Positions 17,240 through 25,363 of a stretch of DNA of 64,000 nucleotides are shown one piece after another. The stretch spans positions 1,087,511 to 1,151,510 of the forward strand of contig CP129490.1 of the NCBI GenBank assembly GCA_030584085.1, given 5' to 3'. The stretch is from Melioribacteraceae bacterium. Lineage in GTDB: Bacteria; Bacteroidota; Ignavibacteria; Ignavibacteriales; Melioribacteraceae. Made by a program: the position numbers and the translations under genes. The notes under the pieces are model-generated. The model saw only the letters and a program-made list of their open reading frames with translations. It ran no database searches and had not been told where the DNA came from. The stretch's first letter is position 1. Every line of letters begins with the position of its first letter.

Positions 17240-18441
17240 AAGTGATAAAACAATACCTTATTATTTTTGTTTTGCTATCGCTCCCAATCTTTTCACAAAG
17301 TAATGAAGAGATCGAAGAGCAGAATAAAGTTTTACAAGACTTACGTTCTGAAATCACCTCATTACAAAGCAAATTAAATCAACTTTCCGATCAAGAGAAA
17401 AAATCGTTAAACGCACTACAAAATTTAAATCAGCAAAGTCTGCTTATAAACCAAGTAATAACTCGATTAAAAAATGAAGAAGCTCAAAAAGAAAGAGAGA
17501 TCGTTTCTTTGAGTAACCAGATTTCTGTTTTAGAAAGTGAAATCTCAAAGCTTAAGAAAGACTATTCGCGTTATATCGTATGGGTTTATAAAAATCAAAA
17601 AGGTAGTTTTTTAAAATTTCTCTTAAACGCTGAATCGATTAACCAAGCGCTCATACGCTATAAATATTTGAGTTACATTTCTGATGAAAAAGAAGAGACG
17701 TTGAATCAGCTTGTGGATAAAAAAGAAAAGTTTACAAAATTGGTTGCTCAAAGAGAAATAGAGCTAAAAGAAAAAGTCAGACTAGTTGCAGAAAAAGAAA
17801 ATGAACAAAGAACTTTGGATGATAAAAAAATTGCAAGTCAATCAATTATTGATAATTTGAAAAATGACCAAAACGCAGTTCTCAAGGAAATTGAAGATAA
17901 ACGACGTGCAGAAATTCAAATCAAAAATATAATTGCAAAATTAATTGAAGATGAACGTAAAAGATTAGAAGAAATGCGTTTGGCTAGAATGAACGATGAG
18001 AAAGTCATGTTTGAATATAATTACGACGACTTTGAAAACTTTGCCAATCTCGAAGGAAGAATGAATTGGCCCGTTCGCTCAGGAAGTATTATCCGTAACT
18101 TTGGCGAAAATAGAAATGTGAAATTAAATACAGTTACCTTAAATTACGGTGTAGATATTGTAACTGACATAAGCGAATCTGTATATTCGGTTGCAGAAGG
18201 TATAGTCTCCGCAATTGAGTGGATACCCGGTTACGGCAGTGTGGTCATAATAACTCACAAAAATAATTTTAGAACAGTTTACGGTCACGTAGCTGACATT
18301 AATGTAACAGAGGGACAAAAAGTTAATGGCGGAACCGTAATCGGAAAAGTAAACCCAAGCTTAGAAGGAAATATCTTACACTTTGAGATTTGGAATGAAA
18401 GGAATTATCAGAATCCCGAAGTTTGGTTGGTTAGGAAATAA
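17233..18441 (+). CDS. EnvC-like coiled-coil LytM (degenerate M23) protein
   Basis: A signal peptide (about residues 1-20, ending IFSQS) is followed by a long coiled coil of about 230 residues, rich in Gln, Glu, Lys and Leu. A C-terminal LytM domain occupies about residues 290-402. Active M23 enzymes bind zinc through HxxxD plus a later HxH. Here the first motif reads NYGVD, so the first His is Asn, whereas the Asp and the later His residues (VYGHVAD, ILHFEIW) remain. This pattern of loss, together with the coiled coil, fits an EnvC-type activator of amidases more than a working peptidase. Likely role: control of peptidoglycan hydrolysis at division or envelope remodelling. It overlaps the LolB-like gene and is 14 bases from the flippase gene. 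Confidence 0.88.
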   Translation: MVKVIKQYLIIFVLLSLPIFSQSNEEIEEQNKVLQDLRSEITSLQSKLNQLSDQEKKSLNALQNLNQQSLLINQVITRLKNEEAQKEREIVSLSNQISVLESEISKLKKDYSRYIVWVYKNQKGSFLKFLLNAESINQALIRYKYLSYISDEKEETLNQLVDKKEKFTKLVAQREIELKEKVRLVAEKENEQRTLDDKKIASQSIIDNLKNDQNAVLKEIEDKRRAEIQIKNIIAKLIEDERKRLEEMRLARMNDEKVMFEYNYDDFENFANLEGRMNWPVRSGSIIRNFGENRNVKLNTVTLNYGVDIVTDISESVYSVAEGIVSAIEWIPGYGSVVIITHKNNFRTVYGHVADINVTEGQKVNGGTVIGKVNPSLEGNILHFEIWNERNYQNPEVWLVRK

Positions 18442-18455
18442 TAACTGAAATTATT

Positions 18456-19691
18456 TTGATAAAAAAATTAGCTATAAATTTCTCTTCTCTAACCATTTTA
18501 CAGATCAGTAATTATGTTATCCCGTTAATTACATTTCCTTATTTAGTTCGTGTTTTGGGCCCGACTAATTTTGGATTGGCAAACTTTGCTTTTGCCTTTT
18601 TAGTTTACTTTAATACCGTTATAGAATTTGGTTTTAATTTTTCATCTACCCGCGAGATAGCTCAACTAAAAGATGACAAAAACAAAATTAATCAACTTTT
18701 TAATCTTACCTTTTTCAGTAAAATTATTTTACTTATCCCAATTTCAATTTTGTATTTTATTCTGATTTCTATAATTCCATTCTTTAGTGAAAACTACTTA
18801 ATATATACGATTGCATTTTTATCAATAATCGGCAACTTATTATTCCCGGTTTGGTTTTTCCAGGGTATTGAGAAAATGTATTACATAACAATCTTCAATA
18901 TTTTCTTTAGGATAATAGGTGTTGTGTTTATTTTTTTATTTGTGATAGAAGAGAAAGATTTGATAACATATTTGTTAATTACCTCCGGTGTTCTAGTGTT
19001 GACCGGAGCTTTTTCTATTTACTTTTTGTTACAGCAAAAATTAGTTGACTTAGCTATTCCGAAGTTTGCATCTATTAAACAACATTTAAGTGAAGGGTTT
19101 AATTTATTCTCATCTCAATACTTAATAATGCTTTATACTACATCAAATACATTTATTCTGGGATTGATAAGTGGTAACACTGCAGTAGGATTTTTTACGG
19201 GTGCGGATAAAATTCGTTCAGCTGTTCAGAATATAGGGGGAATTGCCGGACAAACAATCTTTCCGCATATATCTAATTTGTTTCGGGAAAGTAAAGTCTC
19301 GACTATAAAATTTCTTAAAAAATATTTAATAGTTATTGGAATACCGGCATTTTTACTAAGCACTTTTCTTTTTTTATTTAGCGAAGAGTTGATCCTTCTT
19401 ATATTGGGGGAGCAATATTTAAGCTCAGTTCAAATATTAAAATGGCTGGCTTATCTTCCTTTCATTATATTCTTAAGTAACGTTTTTGGAATACAATTTA
19501 TGCTTGGTCAAGGATTTGATAGTGAGTTCAGAAAAATTATCTTTATTGGCGCAATACTGAATTTACTTTTATTAATAAATTTTGTTCCGCGATATGGAGC
19601 AGAAGGTACAGCAGCTAGTATGCTGATTACTGAAATAGCAATCACATTATTAACATTCGCATTTGTTATCCGACATAAAAATGAAATATGA
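18456..19691 (+). CDS. Wzx-type polysaccharide flippase (MOP superfamily)
   Basis: A 411-residue integral membrane protein with about 12 hydrophobic segments. The opening block is typical of Wzx/RfbX proteins: ISNYVIPLITFPYLVRVLGP, then FGLANFAFAF and FGFNFSSTREIA. Wzx proteins flip undecaprenyl-diphosphate-linked oligosaccharides to the periplasmic face of the inner membrane. The start is TTG, giving MIKKLAINFSSLTIL. It is followed with an 11-base overlap by glf, so the cargo is probably a glycan containing galactofuranose. No polymerase (Wzy), chain-length regulator (Wzz) or O-antigen ligase is found nearby. Confidence 0.92.
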   Translation: MIKKLAINFSSLTILQISNYVIPLITFPYLVRVLGPTNFGLANFAFAFLVYFNTVIEFGFNFSSTREIAQLKDDKNKINQLFNLTFFSKIILLIPISILYFILISIIPFFSENYLIYTIAFLSIIGNLLFPVWFFQGIEKMYYITIFNIFFRIIGVVFIFLFVIEEKDLITYLLITSGVLVLTGAFSIYFLLQQKLVDLAIPKFASIKQHLSEGFNLFSSQYLIMLYTTSNTFILGLISGNTAVGFFTGADKIRSAVQNIGGIAGQTIFPHISNLFRESKVSTIKFLKKYLIVIGIPAFLLSTFLFLFSEELILLILGEQYLSSVQILKWLAYLPFIIFLSNVFGIQFMLGQGFDSEFRKIIFIGAILNLLLLINFVPRYGAEGTAASMLITEIAITLLTFAFVIRHKNEI

Positions 19692-20757
19692 TTATCTTAT
19701 AGTCGGAGCGGGTTTTGCCGGGTCAGTTATGGCAGAACGATTAGCTTCTCAACTAAACAAAAAAGTGTTAGTTGTGGAGAAACGTGGACATATTGCAGGT
19801 AACGCATATGACGAATATGACGAACATGGGATCTTAGTTCATCGTTATGGACCGCATATTTTTCATACAAACAGTAAAAAAGTTTTCGATTACTTAAGTC
19901 AATTTACCGAGTGGATTACTTATGAACACAAAGTTCTGGCAAAATTAAACGGAAGTTTGTACCCAATTCCTATTAATAGATTAACAGTCAATAAACTTTA
20001 TCAAAAGGATTTTACAACAGAAAAAGAAGTGGCAGAGTATTTTGAATCAGTAAGAGAGAGAAGACACCCAATACTAAATTCTGAGGATATCATTGTCAAT
20101 CAAGTTGGAGTTGATTTATTTGAGAAATTTTTCAGATATTATACAAAGAAACAATGGGACTTGGAACCGAGAGAATTAAACCCATCTGTTTGTGGCAGAA
20201 TTCCGGTTAGAACAAATGATGATTGCAGATATTTTACAGATAAATTTCAATTTATGCCGAAGGATGGATACACAAAAATGTTTGAAAAGATTTTATCACA
20301 TAAAAATATCGAAGTCGTTTTGAATACAGATTTTAAGGATATAGTAGAAGGAGTTAAATTTGATAAAATGATCTACACCGGACCGATTGATTATTTTTTT
20401 GATTATCAATTTGGAAAACTTCCTTATAGATCGATTAGGTTTGAGTGGGAGACATTGGAAACTTCTGACTATCAACGAGCCCCGGTGATTAATTACGTAG
20501 ATGACTCATTTGAATTTACACGCGTGACAGAATACAAAAAACTAACGGGACAAAAAAATAATTACACAACAATAACAAGAGAATACGCATCTACAAAAGA
20601 TGATCCTTATTATCCAATTCCAACGAAAGGTAATCAGCAATTATATCAGAAATATTTTGGAGAGAGTTCTAAACTTAAGAGTGTTTCTTTCTTAGGCCGA
20701 CTTGCAGAATATAAGTATTATAATATGGATCAGGTGGTAGCAAGAATCTTACAATAA
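19681..20757 (+). CDS. glf: UDP-galactopyranose mutase
   Basis: This FAD enzyme interconverts UDP-galactopyranose and UDP-galactofuranose, supplying Galf for cell-surface glycans. The FAD-binding motif DYLIVGAGFAGSVMAERLA is at the N-terminus, followed by VVEKRGHIAGNAYDE. The family block HRYGPHIFHTNSKKVFDYLS follows. Substrate-contact regions FTRVTEYKK and GRLAEYKYYNMDQ are near the C-terminus. Length about 358 is normal. An in-frame upstream start at 19663 would add six residues, but the canonical N-terminus begins at MKYDYLIVGAG, so ATG 19681 is chosen. The gene overlaps wzx by 11 bases. Confidence 0.97.
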   Translation: MKYDYLIVGAGFAGSVMAERLASQLNKKVLVVEKRGHIAGNAYDEYDEHGILVHRYGPHIFHTNSKKVFDYLSQFTEWITYEHKVLAKLNGSLYPIPINRLTVNKLYQKDFTTEKEVAEYFESVRERRHPILNSEDIIVNQVGVDLFEKFFRYYTKKQWDLEPRELNPSVCGRIPVRTNDDCRYFTDKFQFMPKDGYTKMFEKILSHKNIEVVLNTDFKDIVEGVKFDKMIYTGPIDYFFDYQFGKLPYRSIRFEWETLETSDYQRAPVINYVDDSFEFTRVTEYKKLTGQKNNYTTITREYASTKDDPYYPIPTKGNQQLYQKYFGESSKLKSVSFLGRLAEYKYYNMDQVVARILQ

Positions 20758-20763
20758 ATTACT

Positions 20764-21669
20764 ATGAAAATATGTGCTGTGGTTGTAACATATAATCGAT
20801 TGAGTGAATTAAAGAAATGTATTAATTCACTAAAAATGCAAACAAGAAAACTGGATTCGATTTTAGTTATCAACAATTCCAGTACTGATGGAACTCTAAA
20901 TTGGTTGAAAGTACAAGAAGAAATAGAGTTTAGCACACAACCAAATTTGGGAGGTGCTGGAGGTTTTCATACTGGAATAAAAATAGCGTATGAAAAGGGT
21001 TTTGATTGGGTGTGGTGTATGGATGATGATGGGTATCCATTAAGAGATTGTTTGGAAAATTTAGTTCGCTCAATTAAATTATGTACTAATATAGATATTG
21101 TAGGCCCGTTAGTTGTCCCCATGAGTAAATCAAACATTTTATCGTTCCAGACTCCATTTTTTGATAATAATTGTAATGAAAAATCTAGTACCATTTTAGT
21201 AGAAGAAATAAAAAAAAGGGCAGTTAATAATCTTTATAAGTGTCATGCAGTTTTTTTCAACGGTGTTCTAATTAATAAGAACACTATTGTTAAAGTAGGT
21301 TTCCCAGAGGAAAAATTTTTTATGTACGGGGATGAAATAGAATATTATCAAAGAATTATAGAAAATGGATTTGGTGTTTTCACTAATATCGAAGCACTTT
21401 TTATTCATCCTATGAATAAATTCAAAATAATTAAATTCCTGAATCAAGATATTTTTGATGGAAAATATGACTGGAAAGCATACGTATATATTCGTAATAG
21501 AATATATCTGCATAATAAAAAATATCACGGTTTTGCACTTAAATTTATTCTTTCACAGTTAATTTATGTACTTAGAATGCGAAAAATTACTGTGTTAAAA
21601 TTAGTATTATTAGCTTATTTTCATGGCATAAATGCCAACTTCGATTATGATTATAAAGAACTAAAATGA
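20764..21669 (+). CDS. Family 2 glycosyltransferase, likely galactofuranosyltransferase
   Basis: A GT-A fold transferase of 301 residues. The opening is CAVVVTYNRLSELKKCI, then LVINNSSTDGT. The block QPNLGGAGGFHTGI and the metal-binding triad WCMDDDGYP (Asp87-Asp89) follow. This combination is characteristic of the GlfT/rhamnosyl-type GT2 group, which includes Galf transferases. With glf seven bases upstream, UDP-Galf is the most likely donor (inference). The catalytic-base region FFMYGDEIEYYQRI is also present. The next gene overlaps by 4 bases (ATGA). Confidence 0.85.
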   Translation: MKICAVVVTYNRLSELKKCINSLKMQTRKLDSILVINNSSTDGTLNWLKVQEEIEFSTQPNLGGAGGFHTGIKIAYEKGFDWVWCMDDDGYPLRDCLENLVRSIKLCTNIDIVGPLVVPMSKSNILSFQTPFFDNNCNEKSSTILVEEIKKRAVNNLYKCHAVFFNGVLINKNTIVKVGFPEEKFFMYGDEIEYYQRIIENGFGVFTNIEALFIHPMNKFKIIKFLNQDIFDGKYDWKAYVYIRNRIYLHNKKYHGFALKFILSQLIYVLRMRKITVLKLVLLAYFHGINANFDYDYKELK

Positions 21670-22766
21670 GAATTCTTCTATTAGGAAGATATAATCCGTC
21701 TGAAGTACTTGCTGGTCCAGAAAAATTTGCTAAAAGATTATACCATAATTTATTAGCGCAAAAAATAGAATGTGAATTTGTAGAATATTTTTTTGACGGT
21801 AAAAAGTATTCATTATCCAAAAAGTTATTTGGGAATGATACATTAATTTTAAATTCCGTAAAAATTTTCAGGCTGGGTTTGGTTCCATTTTTTTTATTTT
21901 TAGTTAAACGAAAGCCACAAATTATTCATCTCGTTACGTATGAACGATTCGAATTTATTGCTTATTTATATTCTTTTTTTGCAAGAACTCAAATATTATT
22001 TTCAGTGCATGGATTTGTTAACTATGAAAATCATTCATTAGTGTCAAGAAAAGTGGTTTCTACTTTAAAAATAAAAGATAAATTATTCGAATATATCTTT
22101 ATGATAAAGTCCGACCAAATCCATATCCCATCAGACCAGTATAAAAAAAAGTTGTTGGAATTATATAAGCTAAACGAAACAAAAGTAATAGTTATACCTA
22201 ACGGTGTTGATGAAGATTTTTTTGTAAGTAAACTGAATAATATTAAGACTCACAACAAAATGAAAACCGTATTTATTGGTGATGAATATCGTCAAGAAAA
22301 AGGTTTAGAGTTTTTACTTAAAAATATAGAGAACATTAATGAATATTCAGAAGTATACCTGCTAGGTGATGTTTTTACATCAAAAAACAACTATAAAGAT
22401 TTACACATTGTTCCAAAGATGTCGAAAAGCGACATGAAGAATTTATTTATTCAAATGGATATTATTTTATCATGCAGTTATTATGATTTATTTTCAATTT
22501 CAGTCTTAGAAGGGGCGGCAATTGGATTATTCCCAGTCCTTACTCGAGAAACAGGCATATCGGAATTATTTCTAAAATTAAATATTGGAGAAGTTTTCGA
22601 CTATAGTGATAGCGAATCCTTTGTAAATATATTTCAGAAATTATTCTTTAATAGATCTTTGTTGGAAAAACACATTCAGAATAAAGATGTTCTACAAAAA
22701 TACAGTTGGAAAAATATTTCAATTTCTTTCCAGGACTTGTATTATCAGATGTTAATATCACAATGA
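21666..22766 (+). CDS. GT-B family (GT4-like) glycosyltransferase
   Basis: A 366-residue transferase with two Rossmann-like domains. The N-terminal half begins MRILLLGRYNPSEVLAGPEKFA and contains ILFSVHGFVNYE. The hinge carries VIVIPNGVDEDFF. The C-terminal half has TVFIGDEYRQEKGLEFLL and the donor-site segment DLFSISVLEGAAIGLFPV. The usual E-x7-E signature appears as D-x7-E. Family members use nucleotide-sugar donors with retention of configuration; donor and acceptor are not readable here. The gene is coupled to both neighbours by 4-base ATGA overlaps. Confidence 0.88.
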   Translation: MRILLLGRYNPSEVLAGPEKFAKRLYHNLLAQKIECEFVEYFFDGKKYSLSKKLFGNDTLILNSVKIFRLGLVPFFLFLVKRKPQIIHLVTYERFEFIAYLYSFFARTQILFSVHGFVNYENHSLVSRKVVSTLKIKDKLFEYIFMIKSDQIHIPSDQYKKKLLELYKLNETKVIVIPNGVDEDFFVSKLNNIKTHNKMKTVFIGDEYRQEKGLEFLLKNIENINEYSEVYLLGDVFTSKNNYKDLHIVPKMSKSDMKNLFIQMDIILSCSYYDLFSISVLEGAAIGLFPVLTRETGISELFLKLNIGEVFDYSDSESFVNIFQKLFFNRSLLEKHIQNKDVLQKYSWKNISISFQDLYYQMLISQ

Positions 22767-23662
22767 ACTTTATGCCAATATCGATGGAATTATCAATATT
22801 AATTATTACACACAATTCAGAAGGGTATATTAAAAATTGCCTTAATTCCATTTTTGCTTCAAAATCTAATCCTGACATGGAGGTAATAATTGTAGATAAC
22901 TTTTCTAGCGACAAGACATTAGATACAATTCAAAGTACAGATTCCCCCGTTAAAATTATTCGGAATAGAGAAAACATTGGCTTTGCAAAAGCTAATAATC
23001 AAGCAATGAAAATTGCAAAAGGGAAATATATCTTTCTATTGAATCCAGATACTGAAATTGATTCTGATGCCTTAGAAATATTTTATAATTATCTGGAAGA
23101 TAAAGATAATGCTAATGTTTGGTGCGTTGGCGGACAGTTAGTTGATGAAAATGGGAATCCTTCTAAATCATATGGAAGATTTCCTAATTTATTAGATGTA
23201 CTAATTGAGCAATTTGGAATAAAAGGAATAGCATTAAAAATTTTTGGACAAAAATGGATTTCGCGAAATCGCTGGATAGGAAATGAAATAATAGTACCTT
23301 TTATTATGGGCTGTAATATGTTTATAAGAAGAGAAACCTTGGATAAGATCGGACATTTTAATGAGTCTTTTTTCTTGAACTATGAAGAAGTTGAATTGAG
23401 TTGGAGAGCAAAACAAAAGGGTTCTAAAAGTGTAGTATTGCCTCAAGTTGTCATAAAACATTACTCAGGAAAGTCATTCACAAACTTGAAAGAGTATCTG
23501 AATCATTTGTGGTTAGGACAAGTCTACTTTTTCAAATTTACCCGGGGGAAAGTATATTTTAAATTAGTTAAACTAATTCATTTAATTGGATCATTACTGA
23601 GGCACATGTTAAAAATGGATAAAAACTATCTGTCTCAGTTTAGAAATATAAAAGCAATATAA
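22763..23662 (+). CDS. Family 2 glycosyltransferase (rhamnosyltransferase-like)
   Basis: A GT-A transferase of about 299 residues. Motifs include LSILIITHNSEGYIKNCLNS, EVIIVDNFSSDKT, RNRENIGFAKANNQAM and the metal-binding FLLNPDTEIDSDAL. Later blocks are GCNMFIRRETLDKIGHFNE and FFLNYEEVELSWRAKQKG. This set resembles the dTDP-rhamnosyl and related transferases of O-antigen clusters. An upstream in-frame start at 22706 would lie deep in the previous gene; ATG 22763 forms the ATGA overlap and gives the natural N-terminus. Acceptor unknown. Confidence 0.86.
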   Translation: MNFMPISMELSILIITHNSEGYIKNCLNSIFASKSNPDMEVIIVDNFSSDKTLDTIQSTDSPVKIIRNRENIGFAKANNQAMKIAKGKYIFLLNPDTEIDSDALEIFYNYLEDKDNANVWCVGGQLVDENGNPSKSYGRFPNLLDVLIEQFGIKGIALKIFGQKWISRNRWIGNEIIVPFIMGCNMFIRRETLDKIGHFNESFFLNYEEVELSWRAKQKGSKSVVLPQVVIKHYSGKSFTNLKEYLNHLWLGQVYFFKFTRGKVYFKLVKLIHLIGSLLRHMLKMDKNYLSQFRNIKAI

Positions 23663-23663
23663 A

Positions 23664-24644
23664 ATGCCTATTTCTGTTATCACAACAACCTATAATTGCG
23701 GCGAATATATTTCTGATGCAATTAGAAGTATATTAAATCAGACTTATCGTGATTTTGAATATCTTATAATCGATGACGGTTCAACGGATAACACTGAAGA
23801 GATAATAAATAGTATAGATGACAAAAGAATAAAGTATTATAAAATTGAACACATTGGTCGTTCTAGATCTCTCAATTTCGCACTTCAAAAAGCGGGATAT
23901 GACCTCATTGCATTGATGGATGCTGATGATATTTCTCATCCGCTGAGATTAGAGAAACAATTAGAAGTTTACAAGGGATCTAATCAACTTGTTTTTTGTG
24001 ATACTGCCTATTTTATTAATGAGAAAATTAAGTATTTAATTATAAGTGAACCTCAATCAGATTATATTAATAAATTGATTCTTCACGGTCACTTTAATAA
24101 TTCTTCATCACTGTTCAATAGGTTGTATATTTTGAACTATGGTGGATATAATGAAGATTTATTAGCTTATGAAGATTATGATCTTTGGCTACGAATTATG
24201 AAAGACAGTGAATTTATTGTCGCCTCAGGAATTTACCATTATGTTCGACTCCGAAATGACTCTATGACTACTACCAATCCAGGCAAGCTTAAATACATTC
24301 TTTACTCAATTCAAGAATATTATTTCAAGAATCTTACAGATTACGGAATAAGAAATCCAAATGATAAACTAGCACTCAAAGGATGGCGAGAATTTTTTTA
24401 TGGGGAGTTAGAATTATGCAGGGAATATTGGGACGAATTAAAACTTTCAGATAGAAGCATCAAAATTCATATAGCTTATGTAATGAGTTACTTACCGTCA
24501 ATAATTGTTAAGTGGTTTAAAAACAAAAGAATTTTTCTACGGTTAAAATATATTTTTTACTATCTGAAATCATTTCGTAGCACTCAGCTCGAATTTTATA
24601 GAGTTCTTAACAAAATTGCGAGTAAGGAACCACCATATTGTTAG
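23664..24644 (+). CDS. Family 2 glycosyltransferase
   Basis: A GT-A transferase of 326 residues. MPISVITTTYNCGEYISDAI opens the fold, followed by FEYLIIDDGSTDNTEEII, the metal motif LIALMDADDISHPLRLEKQ and LAYEDYDLWLRIMKDSE. The last part (residues about 240-326) is basic and helical, with WFKNKRIFLRLKYIFYY, and may touch the membrane. This class commonly adds Gal, Glc or GlcNAc to lipid-linked glycans; donor not identifiable. It starts 2 bases after the preceding stop and overlaps the WecG-like gene by 7 bases. Confidence 0.86.
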   Translation: MPISVITTTYNCGEYISDAIRSILNQTYRDFEYLIIDDGSTDNTEEIINSIDDKRIKYYKIEHIGRSRSLNFALQKAGYDLIALMDADDISHPLRLEKQLEVYKGSNQLVFCDTAYFINEKIKYLIISEPQSDYINKLILHGHFNNSSSLFNRLYILNYGGYNEDLLAYEDYDLWLRIMKDSEFIVASGIYHYVRLRNDSMTTTNPGKLKYILYSIQEYYFKNLTDYGIRNPNDKLALKGWREFFYGELELCREYWDELKLSDRSIKIHIAYVMSYLPSIIVKWFKNKRIFLRLKYIFYYLKSFRSTQLEFYRVLNKIASKEPPYC

Positions 24645-25357
24645 ATATCAATCAAATAATTAGCAAACTGATCCTTAAAGAAGATATTGTTTTAGATTTG
24701 TTGGATTCTTCGCTAATAGAATCTGAACAGTTACTAATTACGTATTGTAATCAACATTGTTTCAATACGTTAGTGGAAGATCAATTATACACAAATACTA
24801 TTGCAGATAACTTTGAAGTTTTTGTTGATGGTTATGGAATGATAAAAGCATACAATTTTTTATTCAATACTCAATTTAATTCTTTTAATGCAACAGATTT
24901 GTATAATAAATTTCTAATTTTACTTTCCCAAAAAGACATCCCAGTTTTTTTGATCGGAGGGAAATTTTCAGATGAATTATTGGAAAACAATAACCAATAC
25001 AACGTAAATATAGTTGGCTATCAAAATGGGTATTTCGAATTATCAAGTATTGAAAACATAGCACAAAAAATTCGAAAAGCTAATTCAAGAGTTGTTCTAA
25101 TAGGTATGGGTGTTCCTAAGCAAGAAATATTCGCAAAAAAGTTATCAGAATTTTTTACGGATAAGCTCTTTTTGTGTGTTGGTAATTATCTTGAATATTA
25201 TCTAGGTACTTCAAAAAGGATCCCGTTTTTTTTTCGAAATAAAGGAATTGAATGGATTTACAGGTTATTACAAGAGCCAAAACGCTTATGGAAACGCTAC
25301 CTTATCGGCATACCTTTATTTATATTTAGAGTACTTAAAGAAAAATACAGAAAGTAA
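24638..25357 (+). CDS. WecG/TagA/CpsF-family glycosyltransferase, divergent
   Basis: WecG/TagA/CpsF enzymes (GT26) transfer ManNAc, ManNAcA or related sugars to undecaprenyl-PP-GlcNAc at the membrane. The family features here are CNQHCFNTL (Asn39), the catalytic-type Asp64 in VFVDGYGMIKA, VFLIGGKFSDELL, VLIGMGVPKQEIFAKKL, and the membrane-associated tail KGIEWIYRLLQEPKRLWKRYL. Deviations: the usual VGGAFDFLAG block reads VGNYLEYYLG, and the Arg-rich turn after the catalytic region reads FNSFNATDL. The start is TTG inside the end of the previous gene. The PorU-like gene begins 6 bases after its stop. Confidence 0.84.
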   Translation: MLDINQIISKLILKEDIVLDLLDSSLIESEQLLITYCNQHCFNTLVEDQLYTNTIADNFEVFVDGYGMIKAYNFLFNTQFNSFNATDLYNKFLILLSQKDIPVFLIGGKFSDELLENNNQYNVNIVGYQNGYFELSSIENIAQKIRKANSRVVLIGMGVPKQEIFAKKLSEFFTDKLFLCVGNYLEYYLGTSKRIPFFFRNKGIEWIYRLLQEPKRLWKRYLIGIPLFIFRVLKEKYRK

Positions 25358-25363
25358 ACTACA

